DNA of 37,943 nucleotides from Candidatus Izemoplasma sp. (GTDB taxonomy: Bacteria; Bacillota_I; Bacilli_A; Izemoplasmatales; Izemoplasmataceae). Of the stretch, positions 18,355 through 26,232 are shown in pieces. The position numbers and the translations under genes were made by a program. The notes under the pieces were generated by a model. That model was not told the origin of the DNA, did no database searches, and was given only the letters and a program-made list of their open reading frames with translations. How positions within the stretch are numbered: the stretch's first letter is position 1; the number at the start of each line of letters is the position of its first letter. Location: NCBI GenBank assembly GCA_029939945.1, contig JAOZRX010000013.1, forward strand, positions 1-37,943, written 5' to 3'.

Positions 18355-18410
18355 AATAAGACCTTATCACTTACGTTCAGTACTGAACTCTGTGATGGGT
18401 TTTATTTTTA
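18355..18410 (+). terminator. Rho-independent terminator after the peptide-binding protein gene
   Basis: AATAAG-ACC..ATCAC pairs with GTGAT-GGGTTTTATT around an inner perfect hairpin GTTCAGTACTGAAC, followed by TTTTTA. Sequence on both sides would let it act in both directions. Confidence 0.8.
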
Positions 18411-18432
18411 CTATTTTTTCAATTATGTTCAA

Positions 18433-18480
18433 GAATACTATCCCACTTAAATGAATATTCAATTAAGTGGGGGAGTATTC
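18433..18480. repeat. Strong inverted repeat (hairpin) of unknown role
   Basis: GAATACT-AT-CCCACTTAA (18433-18450) pairs with TTAAGTGGG-GG-AGTATTC (18463-18480): 16 base pairs with one 2x2 internal loop. The apical loop contains TGAATATTCA, itself a palindrome. There is no T-run, so it is not a plain terminator. Confidence 0.65.
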
Positions 18481-18589
18481 ATATAAGGTACTTACAGTTT
18501 CTTCGGATATTAGATTTATCTTTATTGTCGGAACAATCAAGAAAAAACTATTGTCATTTTTTATTGATAATAAATGATAAAAAAAATAG

Positions 18590-18619
18590 TTGACTGATAC
18601 AAATAAAATACTGTATTAT
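18590..18619 (+). promoter_or_regulatory. Upstream promoter in the oppB leader
   Basis: TTGACT (18590-18595), an 18-nt spacer and TATTAT (18614-18619). Transcription would begin near 18626. Confidence 0.6.
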
Positions 18620-18625
18620 AAAGGG

Positions 18626-18704
18626 GAAATTGACATCTTATTATAAAACTTCAAAACCTTCTTTTAGGGCCATTTGTGAATGGAAAGAGATGTAGTTTTT
18701 TTTG
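18626..18704 (+). ncRNA. Possible small RNA or attenuating leader before oppB
   Basis: A closing helix, ACATCTT (18633-18639) with GAGATGT (18687-18693), surrounds two small hairpins (CCTTCTTTTAGG, and CCATTTGTGAATGG at 18670-18683). It is followed by TAGTTTTTTTT. This looks like a terminator with a branched interior, either a short RNA or a regulated leader. It matches no riboswitch class I know. Confidence 0.35.
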
Positions 18705-18726
18705 TAAAAAATATTAAAAAACATTA

Positions 18727-18755
18727 TTGTATTTGAAACCCAAATATAGTATAAT
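18727..18755 (+). promoter_or_regulatory. Downstream promoter of the opp operon
   Basis: TTGTAT (18727-18732), a 17-nt spacer and TATAAT (18750-18755), giving a leader of about 30 nt to oppB. Confidence 0.65.
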
Positions 18756-18790
18756 TAAGTGTTAAAATTTTTTTAAGTGAGGATGACATT

Positions 18791-19894
18791 ATGAGAAACT
18801 ATATTATTCAGAGAATTTTGTGGATATTTGTGATTTTGTTTTCAACTCTAACAATTACGTTTGTATTGTTGAAATCGGCTCCTGAATATCCGCCTGCAAA
18901 AACGGAAGACAAGGATGTATGGCTTGAACAACAAGTTACTAGTGGATATTATTTAAGGGAATACTATGCTGTAGATGATGAAGATGCTATGGCGGAAGTT
19001 GCCAGAATTAGAATTGAATATGTAGACAAAATAAATAAAACTGTATTTATTGTTAATCCTATTCAGGATTCAACGGTAATTAAGGTTTTTTATCGTGTGC
19101 CTATTGTAGAACAATATTTGAAGTGGGGGTATAATGTTCTTACTGAATGGGATTGGGGTTTATCGACGCGTATTCGTGCTAATACTCCTGCATTCAGTAT
19201 AATTGCTGAACGAATCCCGCTAACGCTTTCATTGAATATGCTTATTCTATTTTTCTATATACCATTTGGATTTTTCTTTGGTATTTTAGCTGCGCTAAAG
19301 AAAGATACGGTAATTGACAACTTGATGCAAGTGTTTATTATGTTCTTCTTATCATTACCAAGTTTGGTATTTATCCTGTTATTGATAATAATATTTAGTT
19401 ATAAAATGGATAATTTTTTACCATCCTTATTTCCGATTATCGAAAGAGAAGTTGGCTGGGCTCTTGCTAAAGGATTTGTTATTCCTGTAGTAGCAGGGGG
19501 GTTACCTGCAGTAGCAGGATTTACTAGAATGCTTCGTGCAGAATTATCTGAAGTATTAACTAGTGAGTTTGTATTACTTGCTAAAACAAAGGGATTAAGT
19601 CATCAACAAGCAGTTTTAAGACATGCTATACGTAATTCTTTAGTACCGATGATTCCAATTATCATTGGGTCTTTTGCTGGGTTATTAAGCGGATCATTTA
19701 TTCTTGAGAAAGTTTACTCAATACCGGGAGTTGGATTAGTTACTCTAAGAGCTCTTACTCAAAGTGCATATGATTATAATGTTCTTATGAGTTCTAGCGC
19801 TTTTTATGGTGTTATTGCATTAGTTACAATACTAATTGTTGACTTATCATATGGATTCATTGATCCTCGAATTAGAATGGGGGCCAAAAGATAA
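18791..19894 (+). CDS. oppB: Oligopeptide ABC transporter permease OppB
   Basis: This 367-residue inner permease half is of the DppB/OppB type. N-terminal helix 1 (about 8-28) has the family start MRNYIIQRILWIF. A first extracellular loop of about 110 residues is longer than usual, and the protein is about 60 residues longer than typical OppB. The conserved TM core follows, and the coupling EAA loop is RAELSEVLTSEFVLLAKTKG with HAIRNSLVPMIP. The ending GSFILEKVYSIPGVG...DLSYGFIDPRIR is diagnostic of the family. It works as a heterodimer with OppC. It starts after a moderate GTGAGG site and overlaps oppC by one base (TAATG), indicating translational coupling. Confidence 0.95.
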   Translation: MRNYIIQRILWIFVILFSTLTITFVLLKSAPEYPPAKTEDKDVWLEQQVTSGYYLREYYAVDDEDAMAEVARIRIEYVDKINKTVFIVNPIQDSTVIKVFYRVPIVEQYLKWGYNVLTEWDWGLSTRIRANTPAFSIIAERIPLTLSLNMLILFFYIPFGFFFGILAALKKDTVIDNLMQVFIMFFLSLPSLVFILLLIIIFSYKMDNFLPSLFPIIEREVGWALAKGFVIPVVAGGLPAVAGFTRMLRAELSEVLTSEFVLLAKTKGLSHQQAVLRHAIRNSLVPMIPIIIGSFAGLLSGSFILEKVYSIPGVGLVTLRALTQSAYDYNVLMSSSAFYGVIALVTILIVDLSYGFIDPRIRMGAKR

Positions 19895-21876
19895 TGGAAA
19901 ACTATCCTAAAGATTATTTTAAGTTAGTCCATATTGATAAAGAAGTAATACTAGACAAATCATTAAAAACGAAACAATTGACGTATTTTCAAGATGCAAT
20001 GCTTAGATTCGGTAAGAACAAGTATAATGTTATTGCTTCATTTATATTGGTATTCTTAATTATAATGGCAATTATTGTGCCGATTTTAACACCTGAATAC
20101 TTATATACAGATGTTAATTCCAATTTAAGATTGTTACCTCCAAGGGTACCAGTTGTATCTAATTTTGGGGTTTTAGATGGTACAAAATTCTTTAAGAATG
20201 TTAGTGTAGATGAAACTACAATTTCTTTAGAGACAGGATTAGGATATCCTACTGAAGATTTTAATGTTGAATTTATTGATATGAGTACATTAGAAAATGA
20301 AATTCAAACAGGAACAATAAAAGATGCTTCTTATAAAGGTGGAACAAATGAACTTGTAATTTCCACTAATAAGATTTCGCATTCTATTGCAACGAGAGAG
20401 TTTGTTTCGGTTGGAGCAGGACAAACTATTTATATTGATATAAATGATTTGTCAGGTGGTGTTTTAGAGGCTTATATAGTTAAAACAACTGCTACATTCA
20501 CTGAAACAAAAGTAGATATTCAAACGGAAGAAACATATGAAGTAACAACCATGGCTACTGAAGTAGGAGATGTTGATCTCACTTGGGGCGATGAACGATA
20601 TATGGATTATCTTGGTTCTATTAATAGTATTGGAATGAATCAAATATTATTAGAGAAATCTGGTTATGGATTACTTGTATTCAGATATGTTATAGATACT
20701 CCAGCTTCAAATAGTAGAGAATTTATTTCATTGAATTCTATTTATACTACTAGTGGAGATCAAGACGCAGATAGAATAAAAGAATATACTGGATATGAAT
20801 TAAGTATGTTTTCACAAGTATCTTTAGATACTGAATCAGAAAATGGAAACTATACAAGACTTAATGCAAAAAGACTTGTTGCAAGTTTTGTATATGATTC
20901 ATACTCAGCATTATTTGATGATAAATCTGCCAGAATTGGCGGAGTTGAATATGAAAGAATTCTTGCTGAAAATATAGGTATGGAGGAAACTATTCAAGTT
21001 AAACCTACAGACGACAAGGTATGGACGTTTGCTGAAGGCTATCCTATTACAAAGGTTTTAGGATATAACGAAAGAACAGAAAATATTGACGGAGTTGATC
21101 AAGTATTTAGAACATATGAAGTTATGTTAGATGGTAAATTCGCTCTTGGATTTGATGAAGTACCATATTTTATCTTTGGAACTGATGTTGCTGGGAGAGA
21201 TTTATTTAGTCTAATATGGTTAGGTCTTAGAACATCATTAATGCTAGGATTGTTAGCAGCTATAACAAATATATTCTTTGGAATTATCTGGGGATCTATT
21301 TCTGGATATTATGGTGGACAAATTGATATCTTGATGGAGAGATTTACAGATATTTGGGGAAGTTTCCCTCAAATCACTATGATTTCTATTATCACTGTTA
21401 TAATTGGCCCCGGATTCTTAGCCTTGTATATTTTTATGGTTTACGATGGATGGATTGGTGTTGCAAAGATAACACGTTTACAGTTTTATCGTTATCGAGG
21501 TAGAGAATATGTATTAGCAGCAAGAACGATGGGTGCAAGTGATAAGAGAATTATCTTCAAACACATTTTACCGAATGCTTTGGGAACTATCGTAACGAGA
21601 GTTGTCTTGAGTATTCCGGCAGTAATATTCTTAGAAGTAAACTTATCCTATCTAGGATTTGGTATTGGTAATGGACAAAAGTTAAGTATTGGTCCTATTG
21701 AATTAACAGGTACGTCTATCGGAGTTATTCTTAACGATGGACAAACGCAAATATTAGCTGGAAACCTTTGGCTAATTATATTCCCTACTATCATTGTTTC
21801 CATCTTGATGATTACCTTTAATATGTTTGGTAATGCATTAAGAGATGCTCTAAATCCACAGTTGCGAGGTAATTAA
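19894..21876 (+). CDS. oppC: Oligopeptide ABC transporter permease OppC with a large extracellular insertion
   Basis: This 660-residue permease is more than double the usual OppC (about 300). The cytoplasmic N-terminus and helix 1 (about 44-66, ending IIVPILTPEYLY) are followed by about 370 residues before helix 2 (about 438). There the standard sequence resumes with FGTDVAGRDLFSLIWLGLRTSL, the GYYGG turn, the EAA loop YRGREYVLAARTMGASDKRII and FLEVNLSYLGFG. The inserted part is outside the cell, rich in Thr, Asp, Glu and Ser, and beta-like (DLSGGVLEAYIVKTTATF, YGLLVFRYVIDT). It looks like one or two beta-sandwich domains, function unknown. It could contact the binding lipoprotein. oppD starts two bases after its stop. 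Confidence 0.92.
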   Translation: MENYPKDYFKLVHIDKEVILDKSLKTKQLTYFQDAMLRFGKNKYNVIASFILVFLIIMAIIVPILTPEYLYTDVNSNLRLLPPRVPVVSNFGVLDGTKFFKNVSVDETTISLETGLGYPTEDFNVEFIDMSTLENEIQTGTIKDASYKGGTNELVISTNKISHSIATREFVSVGAGQTIYIDINDLSGGVLEAYIVKTTATFTETKVDIQTEETYEVTTMATEVGDVDLTWGDERYMDYLGSINSIGMNQILLEKSGYGLLVFRYVIDTPASNSREFISLNSIYTTSGDQDADRIKEYTGYELSMFSQVSLDTESENGNYTRLNAKRLVASFVYDSYSALFDDKSARIGGVEYERILAENIGMEETIQVKPTDDKVWTFAEGYPITKVLGYNERTENIDGVDQVFRTYEVMLDGKFALGFDEVPYFIFGTDVAGRDLFSLIWLGLRTSLMLGLLAAITNIFFGIIWGSISGYYGGQIDILMERFTDIWGSFPQITMISIITVIIGPGFLALYIFMVYDGWIGVAKITRLQFYRYRGREYVLAARTMGASDKRIIFKHILPNALGTIVTRVVLSIPAVIFLEVNLSYLGFGIGNGQKLSIGPIELTGTSIGVILNDGQTQILAGNLWLIIFPTIIVSILMITFNMFGNALRDALNPQLRGN

Positions 21877-21878
21877 TT

Positions 21879-23663
21879 ATGAGAAAAGATAAAGTATTAG
21901 AAGTTCAAGGATTAACTGTATCATTTAGAACTCCTAACGGGTTAGTTAGAGCAGTTCGAGATGTATCGTTTGATCTTTACAAAGGTGAAACACTTGCAAT
22001 CGTAGGGGAAAGCGGTAGTGGTAAATCAGTAACAAATAGAGCTATTATGGGTATTTTAGCAGGAAATGCAATTATTGATGGTGGTAAAATCAATTATGAA
22101 AATCAAGATTTAACAAAACTATCAGAAGCAAACTTCCATAAGATTCGCGGGAATAAAATTGGGATGATTTTCCAAGATCCTTTATCAAGTTTAAATCCTA
22201 CTATGAAAATTGGGAAGCAAATTACTGAAGCAATGTTAGTAAATGGTAATAGAATTAAGAGCCGTGAATTAGATATTTACCATTATGAATTTCATAATTA
22301 CCTGAATGTTAAAGAACAAATAAAAATTCTTAAAAGTGAAATAAGAAATTTCTCATATGAGGTTCGAGTAAATGATGAATTAAATAAACAAGAGAAAAAA
22401 GAGAAGATAGCTGAAATTAAGAGTACACATAAAAATCACATTGTTGAGCTTAAAAAGTCGTTATCTGATCTTAAACAAAAATATTTAAATAAGAAAAAAG
22501 AAGCTCATGAAATTGTTTCAGCAGAAGTAAAAGAGATTGAAACTGAAAGAGATCAGCATCTAGCAGATTTAAAAGCAGAACTTAAAACATTCCCAAAAGC
22601 TATTAAAGAAGTTGAACTACCAAGGGTAGAGAAAAAGAAAATTATAGTAGAACTTAAAAAAGTACATAAAGTCGAAATGAAAGATTTCAAAGAAAAACTA
22701 AAAGAAATTAAAGTTAGATTTTCGAGTAAGAAAAAAGAAGTAAAAAAAGTTGAAGATATTCGGGAAATAGCGAGTATTAATAAAGAAGCTCAAAAAATAA
22801 AATCTGAAATAATTAAAATTCATAAGGAAATAATTGCTAAAAAGAAAACATTGAAACCTGCTATTATCGCAGTAGGTACAGAAGAAGAAAATAGACTTAA
22901 AGCAGAATTTATTGAAAGAAAAGAAAATCTTTCTAATCAAAAAGAAGCTTTCAGACGTAAATTTAAGGTTACAAAAAGAGAAGCGTATGAACGCGCAGTA
23001 GATATTATGACTGAAGTTGGTATTCCAGAAGCTAAAAAAAGATTTAACCAATATTCATTCCAATTCTCAGGGGGTATGCGTCAACGTATAGTAATTGCTA
23101 CAGCATTGACAGCCAATCCTGAGTTACTAATTTGTGATGAACCAACTACCGCATTAGATGTAACTATTCAAAGCCAAATTTTGAACTTAATTAAAGAACT
23201 TAAAAAAGAACGTGAATTATCTGTAATCTTTATTACACATGATTTAGGTGTAGTTGCTAATATTGCAGACAGAGTTGCTGTAATGTATGCAGGTAAAATT
23301 GTTGAGTATGGAGAATCTGAAGAAATCTTCTATAATCCAAAACATCCTTATACATGGGCGTTACTTTCAAGTGTACCTGATTTAGATACTAAAGAACGTT
23401 TGATTTCGATTCCTGGTACTCCTCCAGATATGCTATTTCCACCAAAAGGTGATGCATTCGCAGAGAGAAACAAATACGTATTAGAAATTGATTTTCATGA
23501 ACAACCTCCTTTCTTTAAAGTCAGCGAATCTCATTATGCTGCGACATGGCTATTACATCCAAATGCACCAAAAGTTGAAATGCCAAAAATTATTTTAGAA
23601 AGAGTTCAGAAATATCAAAATCAAGATGAGTTAAAGAAGGTGAAAAATAATGACAAGAAATAG
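21879..23663 (+). CDS. oppD: Oligopeptide ABC transporter ATPase OppD with a coiled-coil insertion
   Basis: This 594-residue ATP-binding subunit is about 240 residues longer than usual. Walker A GESGSGKS (43-50), Q-loop Q99 in IFQDPLSSLNP, signature FSGGM (396-400) and Walker B LLICDEPTTALD (D420, E421) are intact, as is FITHDLG. The OppD-type C-terminal segment with NPKHPYTWALLSSVPDL and SIPGTPPDM is present, but no cysteine cluster follows. Between about 125 and 368, inside the helical subdomain after the Q-loop, lies a Lys/Glu-rich, Pro-poor stretch with heptads (LKKSLSDLKQKYLNKKKEA, LKEIKVRFSSKKKEVKKVE). It is almost certainly an antiparallel coiled coil. The gene overlaps oppF by 14 nt. 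Confidence 0.93.
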   Translation: MRKDKVLEVQGLTVSFRTPNGLVRAVRDVSFDLYKGETLAIVGESGSGKSVTNRAIMGILAGNAIIDGGKINYENQDLTKLSEANFHKIRGNKIGMIFQDPLSSLNPTMKIGKQITEAMLVNGNRIKSRELDIYHYEFHNYLNVKEQIKILKSEIRNFSYEVRVNDELNKQEKKEKIAEIKSTHKNHIVELKKSLSDLKQKYLNKKKEAHEIVSAEVKEIETERDQHLADLKAELKTFPKAIKEVELPRVEKKKIIVELKKVHKVEMKDFKEKLKEIKVRFSSKKKEVKKVEDIREIASINKEAQKIKSEIIKIHKEIIAKKKTLKPAIIAVGTEEENRLKAEFIERKENLSNQKEAFRRKFKVTKREAYERAVDIMTEVGIPEAKKRFNQYSFQFSGGMRQRIVIATALTANPELLICDEPTTALDVTIQSQILNLIKELKKERELSVIFITHDLGVVANIADRVAVMYAGKIVEYGESEEIFYNPKHPYTWALLSSVPDLDTKERLISIPGTPPDMLFPPKGDAFAERNKYVLEIDFHEQPPFFKVSESHYAATWLLHPNAPKVEMPKIILERVQKYQNQDELKKVKNNDKK

Positions 23664-24978
23664 TGAAGAAATATTAAGAGTAGAGAATCTTAGACATTAT
23701 TTTACATCTGGACGTGGAAGAAATAAAATTGTTGTAAAAGCAGTAGATGATATCTCATTTACTATTAATAAAGGTGAAGTATTTTCATTAGTTGGTGAAT
23801 CCGGTTGTGGGAAAACTACGACAGGTAGAGCAATTATAAAATTATATAACGCTACTGGTGGGAATGTATATTTCCACGGAACAAGAATTATTGCTGACGT
23901 AAAAAAAGCACGCAAGATGTATAAAAATGGTGAAATTAGTAAGGAAGAACTCAAACAAGCTAAATATGATAAGAAGTTTGAAAGAGTAGTTACACCAGAA
24001 ATGAAATTAAATGCAAAATCTATTGATAATGAACATCCATCAGTAGTAGAAAGTGCTGTTACATATAACGAAGCAATTGAAGATGCAATTAAAACAATTG
24101 AATCACTAAATATTGAAAAAGATGAACTTATTAACAAAATTACAAATGATAAACATAACAAAGAGTTAAAAAGTGAATTAACTGACATTAAAAAAACGAT
24201 TCAAAACAATCGAAAAAGAATTAAACTAAACAAGATTAGAATTGCTAAAGGGAAAAGAGTTCAAAGAAAACTTATCCTAAATAGAAATAAAGATCTTGTA
24301 CGAAGAATGCAAATGATTTTCCAAGATCCAATCGCCTCATTAAATCCTCGTATGACAGTTAAAGAGATTGTTGCTGAAGGGTTACGAATTAAAGGCGAAA
24401 GAGATGAAGTTGAAATTGATAGAAGAGTTAAAGAAGCATTAAATATTGTTGGATTATTACCAGAACATGCAGGAAGATATCCACATGAATTTTCAGGAGG
24501 ACAAAGACAACGTATTGGTATTGCTAGAGGATTGGTTTCTGACCCATCATTTATCATTGCTGATGAACCAGTTAGTGCACTTGATGTGTCAATCAGAGCA
24601 CAAGTTATTAACTTGTTGAATGATTTAAGAGAAAATTTTGGTGTAACAATATTATTTATTGCTCATGATTTATCGGTTGTTAAATATTTTAGTGATCGTG
24701 TTGCTGTAATGTATTATGGAAAAATTGTTGAGATAGGTAAAAAGGAATTAATTTTTGAACACTCACTACATCCATATACACTTGCTTTAATGGATGCTAT
24801 TCCTCACCCTGATCCAATCTACGAGCAAAAACGTGGGGTAATTAAGAGATACCATCCTTCAGAAGTACACGATTATTCAAAAGAGCAACCTACATTGAGA
24901 GAAATTGAGCCTGACCACTTCGTATTATGTAATACTGAAGAATATAACAGATATAAAGCTCAAATAGCAGGCAAATAA
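23650..24978 (+). CDS. oppF: Oligopeptide ABC transporter ATPase OppF with a helical insertion
   Basis: This 442-residue ATP-binding subunit pairs with OppD. Walker A is GESGCGKT (49-56), Q-loop Q225, signature SGGQ (282-285), and Walker B FIIADEPVSALD (D305, E306), with FIAHDLSVV. An insertion of about 135 residues (about 82-216) sits between Walker A and the Q-loop, a different place from the OppD insertion. It is charged and helical (IKTIESLNIEKDELINKI, DIKKTIQNNRKRIKLNKIR). The C-terminus keeps the OppF pattern with HPYTLALMDAIPHPDP and DHFVLC. The start ATG follows GAAGGTGA inside the end of oppD. A DUF3899-like gene follows after 5 nt, so the operon continues. Confidence 0.94.
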   Translation: MTRNSEEILRVENLRHYFTSGRGRNKIVVKAVDDISFTINKGEVFSLVGESGCGKTTTGRAIIKLYNATGGNVYFHGTRIIADVKKARKMYKNGEISKEELKQAKYDKKFERVVTPEMKLNAKSIDNEHPSVVESAVTYNEAIEDAIKTIESLNIEKDELINKITNDKHNKELKSELTDIKKTIQNNRKRIKLNKIRIAKGKRVQRKLILNRNKDLVRRMQMIFQDPIASLNPRMTVKEIVAEGLRIKGERDEVEIDRRVKEALNIVGLLPEHAGRYPHEFSGGQRQRIGIARGLVSDPSFIIADEPVSALDVSIRAQVINLLNDLRENFGVTILFIAHDLSVVKYFSDRVAVMYYGKIVEIGKKELIFEHSLHPYTLALMDAIPHPDPIYEQKRGVIKRYHPSEVHDYSKEQPTLREIEPDHFVLCNTEEYNRYKAQIAGK

Positions 24979-24983
24979 TAATA

Positions 24984-25367
24984 ATGAATTATCTAAGGAT
25001 TTTTATAGTAATTCTAATTTTACTTCTGCTGTCATTTGTACTTCATTATGTAGTATTTGTAAGAGGGTATAATCAAGGATATACTTATGAATCAATATCT
25101 GATTCACTCTTTATTGTTGGTGTAATTGGGTTCTTTCCAGCGTTTATGGCGCAAATGGGAAGTTACAAATTATTTTATGGTTTTCAATATGCTCTAAGAT
25201 CGTTTATGAGTACTGATTTTAGAAGGAAATATGCTAATATAAGTGATTATCTTGTTGATAAAAAAGCAAACACAAAAACATCACTATATTATGAATTTCT
25301 TATATCAGCAGGTATGTTACTAATTGCTGCAGGCATTCTAGCAATGCTTTGGGGAAGAGAACTATGA
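24984..25367 (+). CDS. Small membrane protein, probably DUF3899 family
   Basis: This 127-residue protein has three probable helices (about 5-27, 43-62 and 102-123). A central SDSLFIVGVIGFFPAFMAQMG segment and a following amphipathic stretch are reminiscent of DUF3899 proteins of Firmicutes. The function of that family is unknown. It begins 5 nt after oppF and overlaps the next gene by four bases (ATGA), so it is part of the opp operon. It could be a transporter accessory factor, but only position supports that. It ends with TGA. Confidence 0.7.
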   Translation: MNYLRIFIVILILLLLSFVLHYVVFVRGYNQGYTYESISDSLFIVGVIGFFPAFMAQMGSYKLFYGFQYALRSFMSTDFRRKYANISDYLVDKKANTKTSLYYEFLISAGMLLIAAGILAMLWGREL

Positions 25368-26086
25368 TAAAAGAAGTAAATAGAAAGTTTATTGTTACTA
25401 TTATCTTATTTGCTTTGTATTTTCTAGGTTTTGGTGGACTTCTGTTATGGTATTACTTAGCTTCAGGGGGAGGTAATACAGCTGTAGTATTAATTTTTGT
25501 ATTCTTTCTTCTAACATTGTTTGTATCTGCTTATGCAAGTAACCAACTTAATTATTTAACAAATTTGTCGTATTTGTATAAGATTTACGATAATCAAGGT
25601 GAGCCATTACCAGTAACAAGAGTTGATGATGTAAATAAGCTATATCAATATTTAAATGGTAACGATTTTAAACAATACACGAATGATGGTTCACATTATC
25701 TGTTTTACCGTGTATCTAATGATACAATCAAAAAGATATTTAGCATGTATATGCTTGAAATTGTTGTTTACATAACAAAGGAAAGCTCTGAATTTTACTT
25801 AGATCAAGTAAATGAAGAGATTAATGCTATTAAAGCTATGCTTCTTGAAGATAAGAAAAAGGTGAATAGATTGTTTGTAACTCAGATTAAGGATATCAAT
25901 TCTTTAGATGAGAAAACAAAAGATTCAATTTCAGAAATTGTTTTTCTAAGAACTAAATACAACATAATTTCCACTATAAACATTGGTGTTTTAGATAACA
26001 AATTAGCTGTAATACAGTATTCTGATACATATACACCAAGTTTATATTATACGTATCATATTGAACAAATTAAGAAAATGGTTTGA
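25364..26086 (+). CDS. Membrane-anchored protein of unknown function, last gene of the opp operon
   Basis: I do not recognise this 240-residue protein. Two N-terminal helices (about 8-30 and 38-60) are followed by a soluble domain of about 170 residues with mixed charge (GEPLPVTRVDDVNKLYQYL, LDQVNEEINAIKAMLLEDK, VFLRTKYNIISTINIGVLD). The ATG at 25364 is preferred over an in-frame TTG at 25349, because GGGGAAGAG lies just before it and it overlaps the previous stop as ATGA. Both overlap and terminator place it at the end of the oppBCDF unit. The stop is TGA. Confidence 0.7.
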   Translation: MIKEVNRKFIVTIILFALYFLGFGGLLLWYYLASGGGNTAVVLIFVFFLLTLFVSAYASNQLNYLTNLSYLYKIYDNQGEPLPVTRVDDVNKLYQYLNGNDFKQYTNDGSHYLFYRVSNDTIKKIFSMYMLEIVVYITKESSEFYLDQVNEEINAIKAMLLEDKKKVNRLFVTQIKDINSLDEKTKDSISEIVFLRTKYNIISTINIGVLDNKLAVIQYSDTYTPSLYYTYHIEQIKKMV

Positions 26087-26107
26087 TTTATATATTTTCA
26101 GAATAAG

Positions 26108-26170
26108 ATACCTCTAATAAGATTTTGAATATACGAATATTCATGTCTGATAATTGGAGGTATTTTTTTA
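26108..26170 (+). terminator. Terminator of the opp operon
   Basis: ATACCTCTAAT (26108-26118) pairs with ATTGGAGGTAT (26153-26163), one wobble, followed by a seven-base T-run. Confidence 0.85.
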
Positions 26171-26179
26171 TAAGCAAAT

Positions 26180-26217
26180 AAAAAAAGTAGAATATCATGA
26201 GATATCCTACTTTTATT
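26180..26217 (-). terminator. Terminator of the minus-strand membrane protein gene
   Basis: AAAGTAG-ATATC / GATAT-CTACTTT hairpin with an ATGA loop, followed on the minus strand by a T-run. It may also act on the plus strand. Confidence 0.8.
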
Positions 26218-26232
26218 TACTTATAATAATAA

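Larger units (their letters stand above)
18414..18790 (+). promoter_or_regulatory. Structured intergenic region before oppB
   Basis: No gene is visible here. In order it holds a strong hairpin (18433-18480), a promoter (18590-18619), a short region that can fold as a three-way junction ending in a T-run (18633-18702), and a second promoter (18727-18755) directly upstream of oppB. The upper transcript would be about 80 nt if it stops at the T-run. Confidence 0.5.

Noticed and set aside
22698-23051. Phe-rich open frame antisense to oppD
   Set aside because: It is the mirror of the Lys/Glu-rich coiled-coil codons, has no ribosome binding site, and the sense strand is a clear gene.
24970-26090. 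Reading TGA as tryptophan, as in mycoplasmas
   Set aside because: TGA ends the genes at 24984 and 25364 and the minus-strand gene at 31844, while conserved Trp positions use TGG.
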